A stretch of DNA of 64,000 bases from Psychromonas sp. Urea-02u-13 (GCF_002835995.1 NZ_PJBZ01000036.1:28393-92392); one strand, 5' to 3'; numbered from the stretch's first letter, positions 30,146 to 40,299 are shown. Notes: generated by a model not told the origin, from the letters alone. Translations and numbers: made by a program.

Positions 30146-31081
30146 TTATAACTGATTGTTTTCATGCCATGACTTCGCGTCTTGAATATCTTTTTCTATT
30201 TGTACTTTTAATTCAACAAACGAATCAAACTTTACTTCGTTGCGTAATTTTTTTTCTAATATCACTTCAAGTTGATTCCCGTAGAGATCCCCCTCGAAGT
30301 TAAAAATGTGCACTTCTAGCTGCTGTCTTTCGCCTTGAACCGTTGGGCGAGTACCAATATTTGCCACACCTTGGTAAGTTTTATCGTTAATGCCTAACAC
30401 GCTAACAACAAATACACCCGATACAGGCGAAACACGGCGTTTTAATAATAGATTTGCAGTGGGCACGCCAATCGTTCGGCCTAACTTTCGACCATGACTA
30501 ACACGCCCTGCAATACTGTATTTTCGCCCCAGCATAGTAGCTGCTTCAGCCAATTCGCCTTGTGCTAAAGCATCACGAATACGTGTACTACTAATGCGTT
30601 GTGCTTGTTGTACGAGGCTTTGAGTATCAATCACTTCAAAACCGTACTTTTCACCCGCTTGTTTAAGCAGCTGAAAATCACCTTTACGCTGATAACCAAA
30701 ATGGAAATCATCACCGACCACTAAATACTTCACATTGAGTTTATTGATCAGTAACTCTTCAATAAACGCTTGTGCGCTAATGTTGGCAAATTGTCGCGTA
30801 AAGGACACACACAATAAACGGTCTAATGTTAATTTTTCAAGTTGAACAAATTTATCACGTAAACGACTTAGCCGAGCAGGGGCATTGTTGCCTAAAAAAA
30901 GCTCTTCTGGCTGAGGTTCAAAAGTCATCACTGTCGCTGGTACATTAAGGCGTTTAGATTCTGCTAATAATCGCGATAATACTGCTTTGTGGCCCAAATG
31001 AATGCCATCAAAATTACCAATACTTAATACACAGCCTTTATGCTGTTGCTTAAGATTATGAATGCCACGTACTAATTCCAT
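30146..31081 (-). CDS. ribF: Bifunctional riboflavin kinase / FAD synthetase RibF
   Basis: A 311-residue protein. The N-terminal FAD synthetase (nucleotidyltransferase) domain has GNFDGIHLGHKAVL and the VGDDFHFGYQRKGD signature; the C-terminal riboflavin kinase domain has GRTIGVPTANL and GVANIGTRPTV. It makes FMN and FAD, cofactors used by FrdA and NosR in this window. It is placed between murJ and ileS as in other gammaproteobacteria. Confidence 0.96.
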   Translation of the reverse strand: MELVRGIHNLKQQHKGCVLSIGNFDGIHLGHKAVLSRLLAESKRLNVPATVMTFEPQPEELFLGNNAPARLSRLRDKFVQLEKLTLDRLLCVSFTRQFANISAQAFIEELLINKLNVKYLVVGDDFHFGYQRKGDFQLLKQAGEKYGFEVIDTQSLVQQAQRISSTRIRDALAQGELAEAATMLGRKYSIAGRVSHGRKLGRTIGVPTANLLLKRRVSPVSGVFVVSVLGINDKTYQGVANIGTRPTVQGERQQLEVHIFNFEGDLYGNQLEVILEKKLRNEVKFDSFVELKVQIEKDIQDAKSWHENNQL

Positions 31082-31243
31082 GAAGTTTACTTAAATTGTT
31101 CTAACAAAAGAGGGCGATTATAACGCAGTCTGCACAACTTATCAGCACTCATTTTTACGATTTTAAGCATTACTCTACTCGTTTCGAGGATAATCAGCGA
31201 TTGCCCAAAGAAGCCCTCTGAGCAAAGTGAAAAACAGCTCTTA

Positions 31244-32800
31244 CTAGGAAATTTTAAAATGGCGCACGCGTAAGCCAATAATCGCGGCACAGGCAAAATA
31301 ACTGGTGATGCCTATAGCAATCAAAGCAAACAATTTGTAAGCCGATTCAAACAATGAGAATGCAGCCCATTCATCTAGTGAAGGACTTAAATAGAACATA
31401 GTTGCAGCCATCAATAATCCTGAGATCACAATGCGTATTAGCACACCCAGCGTTTCATTTTGTTTCTGATAAACGCCCTGTTTATATAAACCGAACCACA
31501 GCATACCGGCATTTAAGGTTGCAGAAATTGACGTTGCAATCGCTAGCCCCACATAACCAAAAGGAACAGCAAAAATAATATTAAGCACCATATTGCTGAC
31601 CATGGCAATAATGCCAAACTTCACCGGCGTTTTAATGTCTTGGCGCGCGTAATAACCAGGGGCAAGCACTTTAACCATCATAAAACTTAATAACCCCGAA
31701 CCATAAGCAAACAAACTCATCGAGGCCATGCTGACGTCTTGCATATCAAATTCACCACGCATAAACAGCACACGTAACATGGGTTCTGCCAGTACGATTA
31801 AGCCTAACATGGCAGGAAAACCTAACATGCACACCATGCGTATTCCCCAATCAATGGTTTTAGCAAAGTGATCTTCTGATTTAGTCACGTGTGACGAAGA
31901 CAAGCTCGGTAGAATAACGGTCGCAATCGCGATGCCAAATAAACCTAGCGGAAACTCTAATAATCGATCCGAGTAATACAACCAGCTAATAGAGCCCGTT
32001 TGTAAAAAACTGGCAATGAAGGTATCGAGTAATAAATTAATTTGGCTTACCGATACACCAAACAGTGCTGGAATCATTAAGGTGCGAATTTTAACCACGC
32101 CTTCATGATGCCAATCCCATTTAGGTTTAACCAACATGCCCTCTTTGGCCATAAATGGAATTTGGAATAAAAACTGAATCGCGCCACCTAGCAAAACACC
32201 AATCGCTAAACCAAACTCAGGCTGTGCTAATTGCGGTGATAAAAACAGTGCACAACTAATAATGGCGATATTTAAAAATACCGGCGTAAAAGCCGCGATA
32301 GCAAATTTACCCAGGGTATTTAAAATGGCCCCAGAAAGTGCGGTAAAGGTAATAAACCAAAGATAAGGGAAAGTGATTTTTAACATATCCGACGCGAGCT
32401 CAAATTTATAAGCCTCAGCCCCGCCGTTAAACCACTCTAAAAACCAACCAAAACCAAACATGGCGGTAATAACACCCGAGCCTAATACGCCCAAAATGGT
32501 GATCACCGTGACAATGGTGCCTAATGTCCCAGAAACCGCGGCGATCAATTGTTTGACCTCATCACGCGATTTAGTTTGGTCGTATTCGGTTAACACCGGT
32601 ACAAATGCCTGTGCAAAAGCACCTTCGGCAAACAGGCGTCGTAGAAAGTTAGGAATTTTATTGGCAAAGAAGAAAAGATCCGCCGCAGCACCCGCCCCCA
32701 TTAAGTTTGCGATCACAATATCGCGCACTAATCCTAATACACGAGAGATCAGTGTCATTGCACTTACTATCATCCCAGACTTTAATAATTTTTTGCTCAC
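31244..32800 (-). CDS. murJ: Lipid II flippase MurJ
   Basis: A 518-residue polytopic inner-membrane protein of the MVF family with about 14 hydrophobic helices; it moves lipid II to the periplasm for peptidoglycan synthesis. The N-terminus KSGMIVSAMTLISRVLGLVRD and NFLRRLFAEGAFAQAFVP are highly conserved in MurJ. GTG is the start, with GGGAA upstream. It is divergent from rpsT, the common arrangement. Confidence 0.96.
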   Translation of the reverse strand: MSKKLLKSGMIVSAMTLISRVLGLVRDIVIANLMGAGAAADLFFFANKIPNFLRRLFAEGAFAQAFVPVLTEYDQTKSRDEVKQLIAAVSGTLGTIVTVITILGVLGSGVITAMFGFGWFLEWFNGGAEAYKFELASDMLKITFPYLWFITFTALSGAILNTLGKFAIAAFTPVFLNIAIISCALFLSPQLAQPEFGLAIGVLLGGAIQFLFQIPFMAKEGMLVKPKWDWHHEGVVKIRTLMIPALFGVSVSQINLLLDTFIASFLQTGSISWLYYSDRLLEFPLGLFGIAIATVILPSLSSSHVTKSEDHFAKTIDWGIRMVCMLGFPAMLGLIVLAEPMLRVLFMRGEFDMQDVSMASMSLFAYGSGLLSFMMVKVLAPGYYARQDIKTPVKFGIIAMVSNMVLNIIFAVPFGYVGLAIATSISATLNAGMLWFGLYKQGVYQKQNETLGVLIRIVISGLLMAATMFYLSPSLDEWAAFSLFESAYKLFALIAIGITSYFACAAIIGLRVRHFKIS

Positions 32801-33002
32801 AAGCGAAGTTCCCAGCTAAATTTTGAAGGCCAGTTTATAGCTAAAAAGGGGCAACATAAATAAGAGCGGGAAATTAAACAAAAAAGAGTAGGATTTAATG
32901 CAAGGTAAATTTGCATCTACAGAGCGTTGAGTATAAAATGCGCGCAAGTTTAATCTCCAGGCAGAACTCATTGTAGTTCTTTCAGAGGTTAGTAAAAATC
33001 AT

Positions 33003-33031
33003 TTGACAATGTAGATGTAACAAGGCATATT
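33003..33031 (+). promoter_or_regulatory. Sigma-70 promoter of rpsT
   Basis: A consensus -35 TTGACA (33003-33008), a 17-base spacer and a -10 CATATT (33026-33031, 4 of 6 matches). Transcription would start about 40 bases before the rpsT start codon. Confidence 0.65.
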
Positions 33032-33080
33032 CCACGACCTTTGATTATCACTTGTTACACAGAATTTAGGAGTTAAGGTC

Positions 33081-33341
33081 TTGGCTAATATCAAGTCTGC
33101 TAAAAAACGCGCTATTCAATCTGAAAAACGCCGTAAACATAACGCTAGCCGTCGTACAATGATGCGTACTTTCATCAAGAAAGTTGTTGTTGCTATCGAA
33201 GCTGGTAATAAAGAAGTTGCTGCAGCTGAATTTGTTACATTACAATCAGCTCTAGACAAGTTCGCTACTAAAGGCTTAATTAACAAAAATATGGTTGCTC
33301 GTAAGAAAAGCCGTCTTTCTGCTAAAATTAAAGCACTTTAA
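33081..33341 (+). CDS. rpsT: 30S ribosomal protein S20
   Basis: An 86-residue basic, alpha-helical protein; [20 protein letters not shown] is the S20 N-terminus. It binds 16S rRNA early in 30S assembly. It starts with TTG, preceded by TAGGAG; the E. coli rpsT also starts with UUG and is autoregulated at translation, so a similar control is plausible here. It has its own promoter and terminator. Confidence 0.97.
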   Translation: MANIKSAKKRAIQSEKRRKHNASRRTMMRTFIKKVVVAIEAGNKEVAAAEFVTLQSALDKFATKGLINKNMVARKKSRLSAKIKAL

Positions 33342-33396
33342 TTCAACAGGCTTACTTGTAAGCCAAATGTATTAAAATTGTTTTATAAGCTATAAG

Positions 33397-33425
33397 AAAA
33401 AAACCGACTCTCTGTCGGTTTTTTT
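33397..33425 (+). terminator. Intrinsic terminator of rpsT
   Basis: The stem AAAAAACCGAC/GTCGGTTTTTT with a TCTCT loop is followed by T residues on the plus strand; the A run makes it bidirectional, so it may also serve the small minus-strand gene that ends at 33442. Confidence 0.9.
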
Positions 33426-33441
33426 GTATCTACTGTTCCAG

Positions 33442-33702
33442 TTAAATTCCCATCCCAGAAAGTGCACTCATAAAATCTTTAATCGCTTTACCCACAATCG
33501 GATTACTTTCTTCAAACACGATTAATTGTTGAGTTAATTTTTTATCTCGGATTAATTGCGCAGGATCACGCGACAAAATAGCTTCTTGTAATTGGTCATG
33601 GACTAAACGTAATTCACCAGCAGTACATTCGTCGGCAATAATATCGTTATTAAGAATATCGGAGAGTTTTTTAAACTCTGATTTAACTTTCGTAATTGGC
33701 AT
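33442..33702 (-). CDS. Small helical protein of unknown function
   Basis: 86 residues from ATG 33702, which has GAGGTG five bases upstream (a GTG six bases earlier is less likely). It is largely predicted helical, with charged and hydrophobic residues alternating (KVKSEFKKLSDILNN, LVHDQLQEAILSRDP), no cysteines, no signal peptide and no membrane segment. It lies between rpsT (convergent) and the small membrane protein gene. I do not recognise a family with confidence. Confidence 0.65.
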   Translation of the reverse strand: MPITKVKSEFKKLSDILNNDIIADECTAGELRLVHDQLQEAILSRDPAQLIRDKKLTQQLIVFEESNPIVGKAIKDFMSALSGMGI

Positions 33703-33760
33703 AAACACCTCGAATAATAATGATTAATTAACATTCAAAGTGTAGCTCGCAAACGCTTAG

Positions 33761-33985
33761 TTATTTTTTCTTAATTTTGAAAAAGTGATCTAAATAGCGC
33801 CCTAATCCCAAAAAACCAACAACAAAGATTAAGCTGATAACCATCAAGCCGATTTTAAACCAGCTCTCTTGCTCATAATGTTGCAGGTAAAGTGAAGAAA
33901 GATAAATAGCCACCAGCCAGTAACCGATGCGAATCAAATAAGCCCACATTGAATAGGCTTTATCGGTTAACCATAATTTGGTCAT
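33761..33985 (-). CDS. Small inner-membrane protein of unknown function
   Basis: 74 residues from ATG 33985, supported by AAAGGAG seven bases upstream. Two hydrophobic segments (about residues 14-31 and 44-63) suggest a two-helix membrane protein with a basic C-terminal tail (FFKIKKK). It begins two bases before the epmA stop, so it is co-transcribed with epmA. Function unknown. Confidence 0.68.
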   Translation of the reverse strand: MTKLWLTDKAYSMWAYLIRIGYWLVAIYLSSLYLQHYEQESWFKIGLMVISLIFVVGFLGLGRYLDHFFKIKKK

Positions 33986-33986
33986 G

Positions 33987-34967
33987 TTATGCTCCTTTGA
34001 TAGTAAAACTAACCACATTATCGATATGGTCCTGCTCTGTTGCTAGCATGATTAAACGGTCAATACCTAACGCTACGCCTGCGCAATCTGGTAGGATTTT
34101 TAATGATTCAACAAAACGAGTGTCAATTGGCATCTCTAATAAACCATTTTCTTTGCGTAAGCGGTTATCTTTTTTGAAACGCGAAAGCTGCTCTTCACTG
34201 TCGCTGAGTTCGTGAAACCCATTCGCCAGCTCTATGCCCTTATAATAAACCTCAAAACGTTCTGCAACACGTTGATCAACAGGACTTATTCTTGCAAGCG
34301 CGGCTTGTGAAGCGGGGAAGTCATAAACAAAACAAGGCGAGTCATTAGCGATAACAGGCTCAATCGCCACACAGAAAAGAAGCTGTAATACGGTATCGTA
34401 ATCCGCTTCATTATCTAAAACATCACCCAAGTTAAGATGACTCCCAGCTGTTTTTAACACCTCAAGGGAGGCAGATAAAGGATCAACATTTAAGACCAGC
34501 ATAAACGCTTGCTGATAAGTAAGACGCTTGGCTTGTCCGCAATTAAGTACAAGACGCAACAGTTCTTCCATCTCATCCATTAATTGAAAATGATCAAAAC
34601 CAACTTGATACCACTCCAATAACGTAAATTCCGGATTATGATATCGCCCTGATTCTTCATTTCTAAACGCTTTAGATATTTGAAATATAGAACCACTGCC
34701 CGCTGATAATAACCGTTTCATATGAAATTCAGGGGAAGTCTGCAGGTATAACGGCACACCTAAAACATCAGGTTTTACATCTGATATCTCAGGACCAATA
34801 AAGTGAGTTTTAAAACAGAATAGGTGCTGGTCTGTTACACCTGCTTGGCTCAAGCTCGGTGTTTCAACTTCTAATAACTCCCGCTCGATAAAAAATGATC
34901 TTATTGTCTGTATGATCACAGCCCGTTTTTTTAACAGTGATAGATCAGCATTCGGTAACCAGTTCAT
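33987..34967 (-). CDS. epmA: EF-P lysine-34 beta-lysyl ligase EpmA
   Basis: A 326-residue homologue of the catalytic domain of class II lysyl-tRNA synthetase without the anticodon-binding domain, which identifies EpmA (PoxA/GenX). Class II motifs are visible: motif 2 FRNEESGRYHNPEFTLLEWY and motif 3 GVALGIDRLIM. It ligates beta-lysine to Lys34 of EF-P. epmB and efp lie at 48-50 kb. It is adjacent and divergent to frdABCD, as in E. coli. Confidence 0.95.
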   Translation of the reverse strand: MNWLPNADLSLLKKRAVIIQTIRSFFIERELLEVETPSLSQAGVTDQHLFCFKTHFIGPEISDVKPDVLGVPLYLQTSPEFHMKRLLSAGSGSIFQISKAFRNEESGRYHNPEFTLLEWYQVGFDHFQLMDEMEELLRLVLNCGQAKRLTYQQAFMLVLNVDPLSASLEVLKTAGSHLNLGDVLDNEADYDTVLQLLFCVAIEPVIANDSPCFVYDFPASQAALARISPVDQRVAERFEVYYKGIELANGFHELSDSEEQLSRFKKDNRLRKENGLLEMPIDTRFVESLKILPDCAGVALGIDRLIMLATEQDHIDNVVSFTIKGA

Positions 34968-35132
34968 ACTTTTTCCTCTATTTTTATGCGCCAGAGTTTA
35001 ACAAATTATTGATTGAGGGTAAGGAAAACTCGAATAAAATTCTTCATTATTAAAAACCTTACTATCCTCACGGATTTTAAAAAAAGCCTTGTTACACTCG
35101 ATGTTTATCAATACTAAAAAGAGGTAATAAGC

Positions 35133-36935
35133 GTGCAAATAATCAAAACAGATGTGGCCATTATTGGCGCCGGTGGTTCTGGTTTACGGGCTGCAATAGA
35201 GATAGCAGAAAATCATCCCGAACTTGATATCGCGCTTATCTCTAAAGTTTATCCTATGCGTAGCCATACGGTTGCGGCAGAAGGAGGCGCGGCTGGTGTT
35301 GCTCAAGATCATGACTCATTAGAGAACCACTTTAACGACACCGTATCGGGTGGAGATTGGTTGTGTGAGCAGGATGTTGTTGAATATTTTGTTGAAAATG
35401 CAGCTAAACAACTGACTCAATTAGAACATTGGGGATGTCCTTGGAGCCGCAAACCCGATGGCTCTATTAATGTACGCGCGTTTGGTGGCATGAAAATAGA
35501 ACGCACTTGGTTTGCTGCCGATAAAAGTGGCTTTCATATTTTACATACCCTTTTCCAAACCTCACTTCAACACCCTAAAATCACCCGTTTTGACGAACAT
35601 TTTTGTTTAGACTTAATTGTTAAAGAAAATAAAATTCAGGGTGTGGTTATTTTAGATATTGCCGAAGGTGAAGCCAAACTCATCCAAGCAAAGTCAGTGA
35701 TCATGGCAACCGGTGGTGCTGGCCGTGTTTATAGCTATAACACCAATGGTGGCATTGTCACTGGTGATGGTATGTCACTCGCCTATCGTCATGGTGTTGC
35801 CCTGCGTGATATGGAATTTGTGCAATATCATCCAACAGGATTACCTGGCAGTGGTATTTTAATGACTGAAGGTTGCCGTGGCGAAGGCGGTATTTTAGTG
35901 AATAAAAATGGTCACCGTTATTTACAAGATTACGGTTTAGGACCTGAAGTGCCCGTTGGAGAAACCAAAAACAAATATATGGAGCTAGGACCACGCGACA
36001 AAATCAGCCAATGCTTCTGGCAAGAACAGCAAAAAGGTAATGTCTTTGAAGGTGAACGTGGCGATTATATCCATTTAGACTTACGCCATTTAGGCGAAGC
36101 AAAAATCAATGAGCGCCTGCCCTTCATCCGCGAATTAGCCAAAGCCTATGTCGGTGTTGATCCTGTCTACGATCCCATCCCGGTTCGCCCAACGGTACAT
36201 TATACAATGGGTGGCATCGAAACCGATGCTAAAACGGCGACCTCTCTCGCCGGTTTATATGCGATCGGTGAATGTGCATCAGTCGGCTTACATGGCGCTA
36301 ACCGTTTAGGGTCAAATTCATTAACTGAATTAGCCGTATTTGGTCAACTTGCTGGGCAGCAAGCAGCTGAACATGCAAAAGCAATCAAACATGAAAAAAT
36401 AGCACCTCTTAAAAAACAAGCGGAAGCCATTATTAAAAGAACCGAAACGCTTTTGCATAGCCAGGGCACAGAGAAGATGGCAGACATTCGCCAAGAGATG
36501 GGTGATAGCATGGAAGAAGGCGTCGGTATCTACCGCACTCAAGAATCTATGCAAAAAACCATCGATAAATTAGCTGAGCTTAAAATTCGTTATAAAGACA
36601 TTAAAATAGAAGATAAATCTAGCGTATTTAATACTGAGTTCTTATACGCCATCGAACTAGGTTATTTATTAGATACTGCTGAAGCGATGGCACACAGTGC
36701 GATTTCACGTAAAGAATCTCGTGGTTCACACCAACGTATTGATGGTTTTGAACTACGTGATGATGAAAACTATCTGAAGCATTCACTGGCCTATTATCAG
36801 GCCGATAAATCTCCAAAAATAGATTATAGCGATGTCACCATTACCAAAAGTCAGCCCGGAGTTCGCGCTTATGGTGCAGCCGGAGACATAGAGGCAACGG
36901 TTAAAGAAGAGCCCGTTCAGGAGGATAAGTCATGA
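35133..36935 (+). CDS. frdA: Fumarate reductase flavoprotein subunit FrdA
   Basis: A 600-residue catalytic subunit that reduces fumarate to succinate with covalent FAD. An FAD-binding [10 protein letters not shown] is at the N-terminus; the flavin-linked His is in [11 protein letters not shown]; the active-site stretch [21 protein letters not shown] and the RLGSNSL motif follow. It starts with GTG; GAGG lies about nine bases upstream. Its end overlaps frdB by four bases. It faces the cytoplasm in the FrdABCD complex and indicates anaerobic growth. Confidence 0.96.
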   Translation: MQIIKTDVAIIGAGGSGLRAAIEIAENHPELDIALISKVYPMRSHTVAAEGGAAGVAQDHDSLENHFNDTVSGGDWLCEQDVVEYFVENAAKQLTQLEHWGCPWSRKPDGSINVRAFGGMKIERTWFAADKSGFHILHTLFQTSLQHPKITRFDEHFCLDLIVKENKIQGVVILDIAEGEAKLIQAKSVIMATGGAGRVYSYNTNGGIVTGDGMSLAYRHGVALRDMEFVQYHPTGLPGSGILMTEGCRGEGGILVNKNGHRYLQDYGLGPEVPVGETKNKYMELGPRDKISQCFWQEQQKGNVFEGERGDYIHLDLRHLGEAKINERLPFIRELAKAYVGVDPVYDPIPVRPTVHYTMGGIETDAKTATSLAGLYAIGECASVGLHGANRLGSNSLTELAVFGQLAGQQAAEHAKAIKHEKIAPLKKQAEAIIKRTETLLHSQGTEKMADIRQEMGDSMEEGVGIYRTQESMQKTIDKLAELKIRYKDIKIEDKSSVFNTEFLYAIELGYLLDTAEAMAHSAISRKESRGSHQRIDGFELRDDENYLKHSLAYYQADKSPKIDYSDVTITKSQPGVRAYGAAGDIEATVKEEPVQEDKS

Positions 36936-37684
36936 GTCAGAAAATTATTGAGATAGATATTCTGCGTTATCGACCAGAGCTAGATGATGAACCTTTTACA
37001 CAGGTCTTTGAGATCCCCTATAACGCCGATATGTCGATTTTAGAAGCGCTGCAATATATCAAGGATCATTTAGACAGCACGATTAGCTTTCGTTGGTCTT
37101 GTCGTATGGCGATTTGTGGCAGTTGTGGCTTGATGGTTAATGGCGTACCTAAACTAGGCTGCAAAGCCTTCTTACGTGACTATCATCCTAAAAAAATCAC
37201 CTTGGAGCCACTCGCTAACTTCCCGATTGAACGAGATTTAGTGGTAGTGATGGATGATTTCATTAAAAAATTAGAAGAGATAAAACCCTATATCATCCCT
37301 GTAAAAAATGAAGAGGGTAAAACAAAATGCTTATCTGATGGTGCCTACCAACAAACACCAGAGCAGATGGAAAAATATAAACAGTTTTCAATGTGTATTA
37401 ACTGTGGACTTTGTTACGCAGCCTGCCCGCAATATGGCCTCGATACTAAATTTACAGGTCCAGCGGCACTGGCATTAATTGCACGTTATAACCGTGATAG
37501 TCGTGATGCAGGCAGCGCTGAACGCATGAAAATAGTCAGCCAAGAAGAAGGTGTTTGGGGCTGTACCTTTGTTGGTTACTGCTCAGTTGTATGCCCTAAA
37601 GGCGTTGATCCCGCAGCTGCGATTCAACTATTAAAAGTTGAAAGCAGTAAAGATTACCTCATAGGCATGTTTAAACCTGAATAA
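36932..37684 (+). CDS. frdB: Fumarate reductase iron-sulfur subunit FrdB
   Basis: A 250-residue protein carrying electrons from menaquinol to FrdA. The [2Fe-2S] ligands are in [16 protein letters not shown] and a later Cys; [4Fe-4S] and [3Fe-4S] ligands are in [12 protein letters not shown] and [18 protein letters not shown] overlaps the frdA stop (ATGA). About 150 bases separate it from frdC, longer than usual, but no terminator is evident there. Confidence 0.96.
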   Translation: MSQKIIEIDILRYRPELDDEPFTQVFEIPYNADMSILEALQYIKDHLDSTISFRWSCRMAICGSCGLMVNGVPKLGCKAFLRDYHPKKITLEPLANFPIERDLVVVMDDFIKKLEEIKPYIIPVKNEEGKTKCLSDGAYQQTPEQMEKYKQFSMCINCGLCYAACPQYGLDTKFTGPAALALIARYNRDSRDAGSAERMKIVSQEEGVWGCTFVGYCSVVCPKGVDPAAAIQLLKVESSKDYLIGMFKPE

Positions 37685-37831
37685 TGATTATGCGTCGCCG
37701 TATAGACCAATTACGGCGTCAAAAGTGCTCATTTAAGAGTTTAAATTGCGCGCTTTTTCCTTGTACTTAACCAATACGGCTTAGCACAATAATCATTAAC
37801 GAAAAATATTATAGAAAAAAGGAACAAGAAA

Positions 37832-38221
37832 ATGAGTAAACGCAAACCTTATACTCGTGAATTACCCAATGACTGGTGGATGAAACAGCTCTTTTACACT
37901 AAATACATGCTTCGAGAAGGAAGCAGTGTTTTTATCACACTCTATAGCTTGATATTGGCCTGGGGAATATTACGACTAAGCCAAGGTGAAGTCGCTTTTA
38001 ATGCCTGGATGCAAGCATTGCAAAATCCTTTTTCGATATTTTTGCATAGCATTGCTCTCGCCTTTGCGCTTTACCATACTATTACTTGGTTCTCACTTGC
38101 ACCTAAAGCCGTTGATCTGTGGATAAAAGGAAAACGCCTCGATGACAAAATCATTGTCTCTGGCCACTACGCAGGCTTTGTAGGCATTACTCTTTTTTGT
38201 TTATTAGTTATTATTTTATAG
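37832..38221 (+). CDS. frdC: Fumarate reductase membrane subunit FrdC
   Basis: A 129-residue membrane anchor with three hydrophobic helices; RKPYTRELPNDWWMK is the FrdC N-terminal signature. It binds quinone with FrdD and holds FrdAB on the membrane. AAGGAACAAG precedes the ATG. The stop is 11 bases before the frdD start. Confidence 0.93.
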   Translation: MSKRKPYTRELPNDWWMKQLFYTKYMLREGSSVFITLYSLILAWGILRLSQGEVAFNAWMQALQNPFSIFLHSIALAFALYHTITWFSLAPKAVDLWIKGKRLDDKIIVSGHYAGFVGITLFCLLVIIL

Positions 38222-38232
38222 AGGGGATTGTT

Positions 38233-38610
38233 ATGCTAGAAAATAAAGAAAAAACCTATACTCGATCCCATGAACCTGTTTTTTGGGGCCTGTTTGGTGC
38301 CGGCGGTATGTTGACTGCTTTTTTAACCCCAGTGATGATATTAATTACTGGCTTGTTAATTCCCTTAGGCATTATCGATAAAGGTAACTTTAATTACCAA
38401 ACGATTCACAGTTTCGCCACCACTTGGTATGGCGCGTCAATCGTACTGGTATTAGTGGCATTACCGCTGTGGCATACTTTGCACCGCATTTTTCACGCCT
38501 TACATGATTTAGGGATAAAACGTGGACGCGATTGGCAACAGGTACTTAGCTATGGTTTTGCCTTTGCTGTCAGTGTCTTTGTTTTTACACTCTTACTGCA
38601 GATACTGTAA
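38233..38610 (+). CDS. frdD: Fumarate reductase membrane subunit FrdD
   Basis: A 125-residue three-helix membrane protein; RSHEPVFWGLFGAGGM is the FrdD signature and HRIFHALHDLG carries conserved His near the quinone site. The start at 38233 is preferred because GAGGGG lies eight bases upstream and it matches the family; a longer frame begins inside frdC. Last gene of the frd operon, followed by a strong terminator. Confidence 0.93.
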   Translation: MLENKEKTYTRSHEPVFWGLFGAGGMLTAFLTPVMILITGLLIPLGIIDKGNFNYQTIHSFATTWYGASIVLVLVALPLWHTLHRIFHALHDLGIKRGRDWQQVLSYGFAFAVSVFVFTLLLQIL

Positions 38611-38614
38611 ACCC

Positions 38615-38649
38615 AATACGCTAACTTTATTTTGCAAAGTTAGCGTATT
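38615..38649 (+). terminator. Intrinsic terminator of frdABCD
   Basis: A 14-bp perfect stem (AATACGCTAACTTT and complement) with a 7-base loop starts five bases after the frdD stop, followed by an AT-rich stretch with T runs. Confidence 0.85.
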
Positions 38650-38671
38650 TATTTTCATTACCCATTTCAAG

Positions 38672-38713
38672 ATTTACATTACGATATTTACATTAAGATA
38701 TTTACATTAAGAT
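38672..38713. repeat. Three 14-bp tandem repeats downstream of the frd operon
   Basis: ATTTACATTACGAT, ATTTACATTAAGAT and ATTTACATTAAGAT are directly adjacent. They lie between the frd terminator and the solute-binding protein gene at 38863. No function is evident. Confidence 0.88.
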
Positions 38714-38862
38714 AATGATCGCAATTCCTTTGCCTCATCGACCATCAATTATCTCTTTCAGGTTATACCTTACGCAGAAAACTTCTATCACTTCATCATT
38801 TTTTGAGTGAATGAATCGATGACGATTTTATTTACTCACAGAGAGAACCTAAATTTAACCCG

Positions 38863-39639
38863 ATGATTAAATTAATCTATTTTATCTTTTTCCTGATAAC
38901 AACGAGCAATGCGTTTGCAGAAAAAACGTATGTTATCGGCGTGCAAAACTTTTCCGAGTATTATCCCTATTCTGAATATAAAAATGACTATTACAGCGGT
39001 TTTAATCGTGAATTATTAGATTTCTTTGCCACGTCACAGGGGATAAAATTTGAATACAGACCACTCCCGATTAAACGCTTATATTCAGAATTTTTAATTG
39101 GCAGCTTTGATTTTAAATATCCAGGTAACGCCAGCTGGGCACCGAAGTTAAAAAAAGATGAAAAAATTTATTATAGCCACGCCGTTGTCGAATATCGAGA
39201 TGGTTTGATTGTAAAAAAAGAAAATAAAGGAAAGCCTCTTTCACAGTTAAAAAGCATTAGTATTATCAAAGGCTTCACTCCACTACAAATTTATTCAATC
39301 AAGCAACAACAAGGCAAACTAAAATTTGTATATACAACAGATTACCAGCGTTTATTGGAGTTAGTGCAAGAAGAAAGAGTGGATGGCGCTTATTTTAATA
39401 TTGCCATTGGTGAGCATCGAATCGCGCATTTAGACCAAAAGAACAGCTCGTTAGTATTTGATGAGACACAGCCCTACGTGATGGGAGGAAGAAGTTTATC
39501 TTCGATGAAACATCCCCAACTTATTGTATTATTTAATCAATTCTTGATTGATTACAAAGTACAAATAGATGCCTTAAAAATCACTCATCAGGTAACTATC
39601 ACTAACAATATAATCCAACTACATAGTCACACGCATTAA
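38863..39639 (+). CDS. Orphan periplasmic solute-binding protein, family 3 type
   Basis: A 258-residue protein with a signal peptide (MIKLIYFIFFLITTSNAFA) and an SBP_bac_3-like fold: an early IGVQNFSEYYPYSEY strand, GFNRELLDFFA helix, KRLYSEFLIGSFDF and VDGAYFNIAIGE. Such proteins bind amino acids or other small solutes in the periplasm. No permease or ATPase gene is next to it, so it may feed a remote transporter or act as a sensor. Similar orphan proteins occur at 53623, 55887 and 56796. Confidence 0.78.
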   Translation: MIKLIYFIFFLITTSNAFAEKTYVIGVQNFSEYYPYSEYKNDYYSGFNRELLDFFATSQGIKFEYRPLPIKRLYSEFLIGSFDFKYPGNASWAPKLKKDEKIYYSHAVVEYRDGLIVKKENKGKPLSQLKSISIIKGFTPLQIYSIKQQQGKLKFVYTTDYQRLLELVQEERVDGAYFNIAIGEHRIAHLDQKNSSLVFDETQPYVMGGRSLSSMKHPQLIVLFNQFLIDYKVQIDALKITHQVTITNNIIQLHSHTH

Positions 39640-39642
39640 AAA

Positions 39643-39659
39643 GCCCAGATAAACTGGGC
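39643..39659 (-). terminator. Hairpin between the solute-binding protein gene and nosL
   Basis: A GCCCAG/CTGGGC stem with an ATAAA loop. On the minus strand it is followed by TTTTTAAT, so it is a terminator for the nos operon, 140 bases after nosL; the plus-strand side lacks T residues. A C8A8 run lies at 39740-39755. Confidence 0.7.
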
Positions 39660-39801
39660 CCATATCATCATAATTCAAATGATTACTTTTTTGTACAGCA
39701 CATACTTGTTTGCTTTATTTGCGCCTTTTCTTATTATCTCCCCCCCCAAAAAAAACTGAAGTTGTATGCAGAAATCAAAGCGAAAGCCTTAGCTGCAATA
39801 A

Positions 39802-40290
39802 TTAAAGCCTATCTATCGTTATCTCACCAAAGCTATACACTTGACCACCAAACTCTTTTTTAAAGGCATCAGCATGCTCTTTTTGCCCAAAACTTGCCAA
39901 GGTCAGCCCCATTGCCCCCTTTTTACTTGATCCGGTAACAAACCAAGCGCTTTTAGCATCAATAAAATGACCATCGTTGAGTTCATCCCAAGGCATTTTA
40001 CTCATATCATGCACAAACAGTTGGGTTACATTACGCTTGTTTTCAGGCTGTAGGTAATAAGCAAACATATCACGTGTTGAACAGAATTTATTAACCTGCT
40101 CACTGCGTTTTTCTGCAATTTCGCCCTTAGGGCCAGCAAAATTTGAGATCAGCATGCCGCACAAGTGGCACTCATCGCTACTTTCAATTGCAACCGCTTG
40201 TTTTAACATTTGTTGTTCTGACTTTGTATCATTACAACCAATAGTAAATAGTAAAAAACTGACAACAGTAAATAGTTTTAAATGATTCAT
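39802..40290 (-). CDS. nosL: Copper chaperone lipoprotein NosL
   Basis: A 162-residue lipoprotein with lipobox LLFTIGC (Cys19). The CHLCGM motif and the later Met-rich region are the Cu(I) site of NosL, which delivers copper for NosZ maturation in the periplasm. The segments FCSTRDMFAYYL and SAWFVTGSSKKGAMG are typical of the family. It starts nine bases after nosY, ending the nosRZDFYL operon. Confidence 0.93.
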   Translation of the reverse strand: MNHLKLFTVVSFLLFTIGCNDTKSEQQMLKQAVAIESSDECHLCGMLISNFAGPKGEIAEKRSEQVNKFCSTRDMFAYYLQPENKRNVTQLFVHDMSKMPWDELNDGHFIDAKSAWFVTGSSKKGAMGLTLASFGQKEHADAFKKEFGGQVYSFGEITIDRL

Positions 40291-40299
40291 TTTATATTC

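Noticed and set aside
35098..35111. Near-FNR site TCGAT-GTTT-ATCAA upstream of frdA
   Set aside because: One mismatch only, but its centre is 28 bases from the start codon, which would put a class II start site inside the gene. Kept as a possibility, not a feature.
39740..39755. C8A8 homopolymer run as a phase-variation site
   Set aside because: It is intergenic, between two gene 3' ends, with no promoter or start codon near it.
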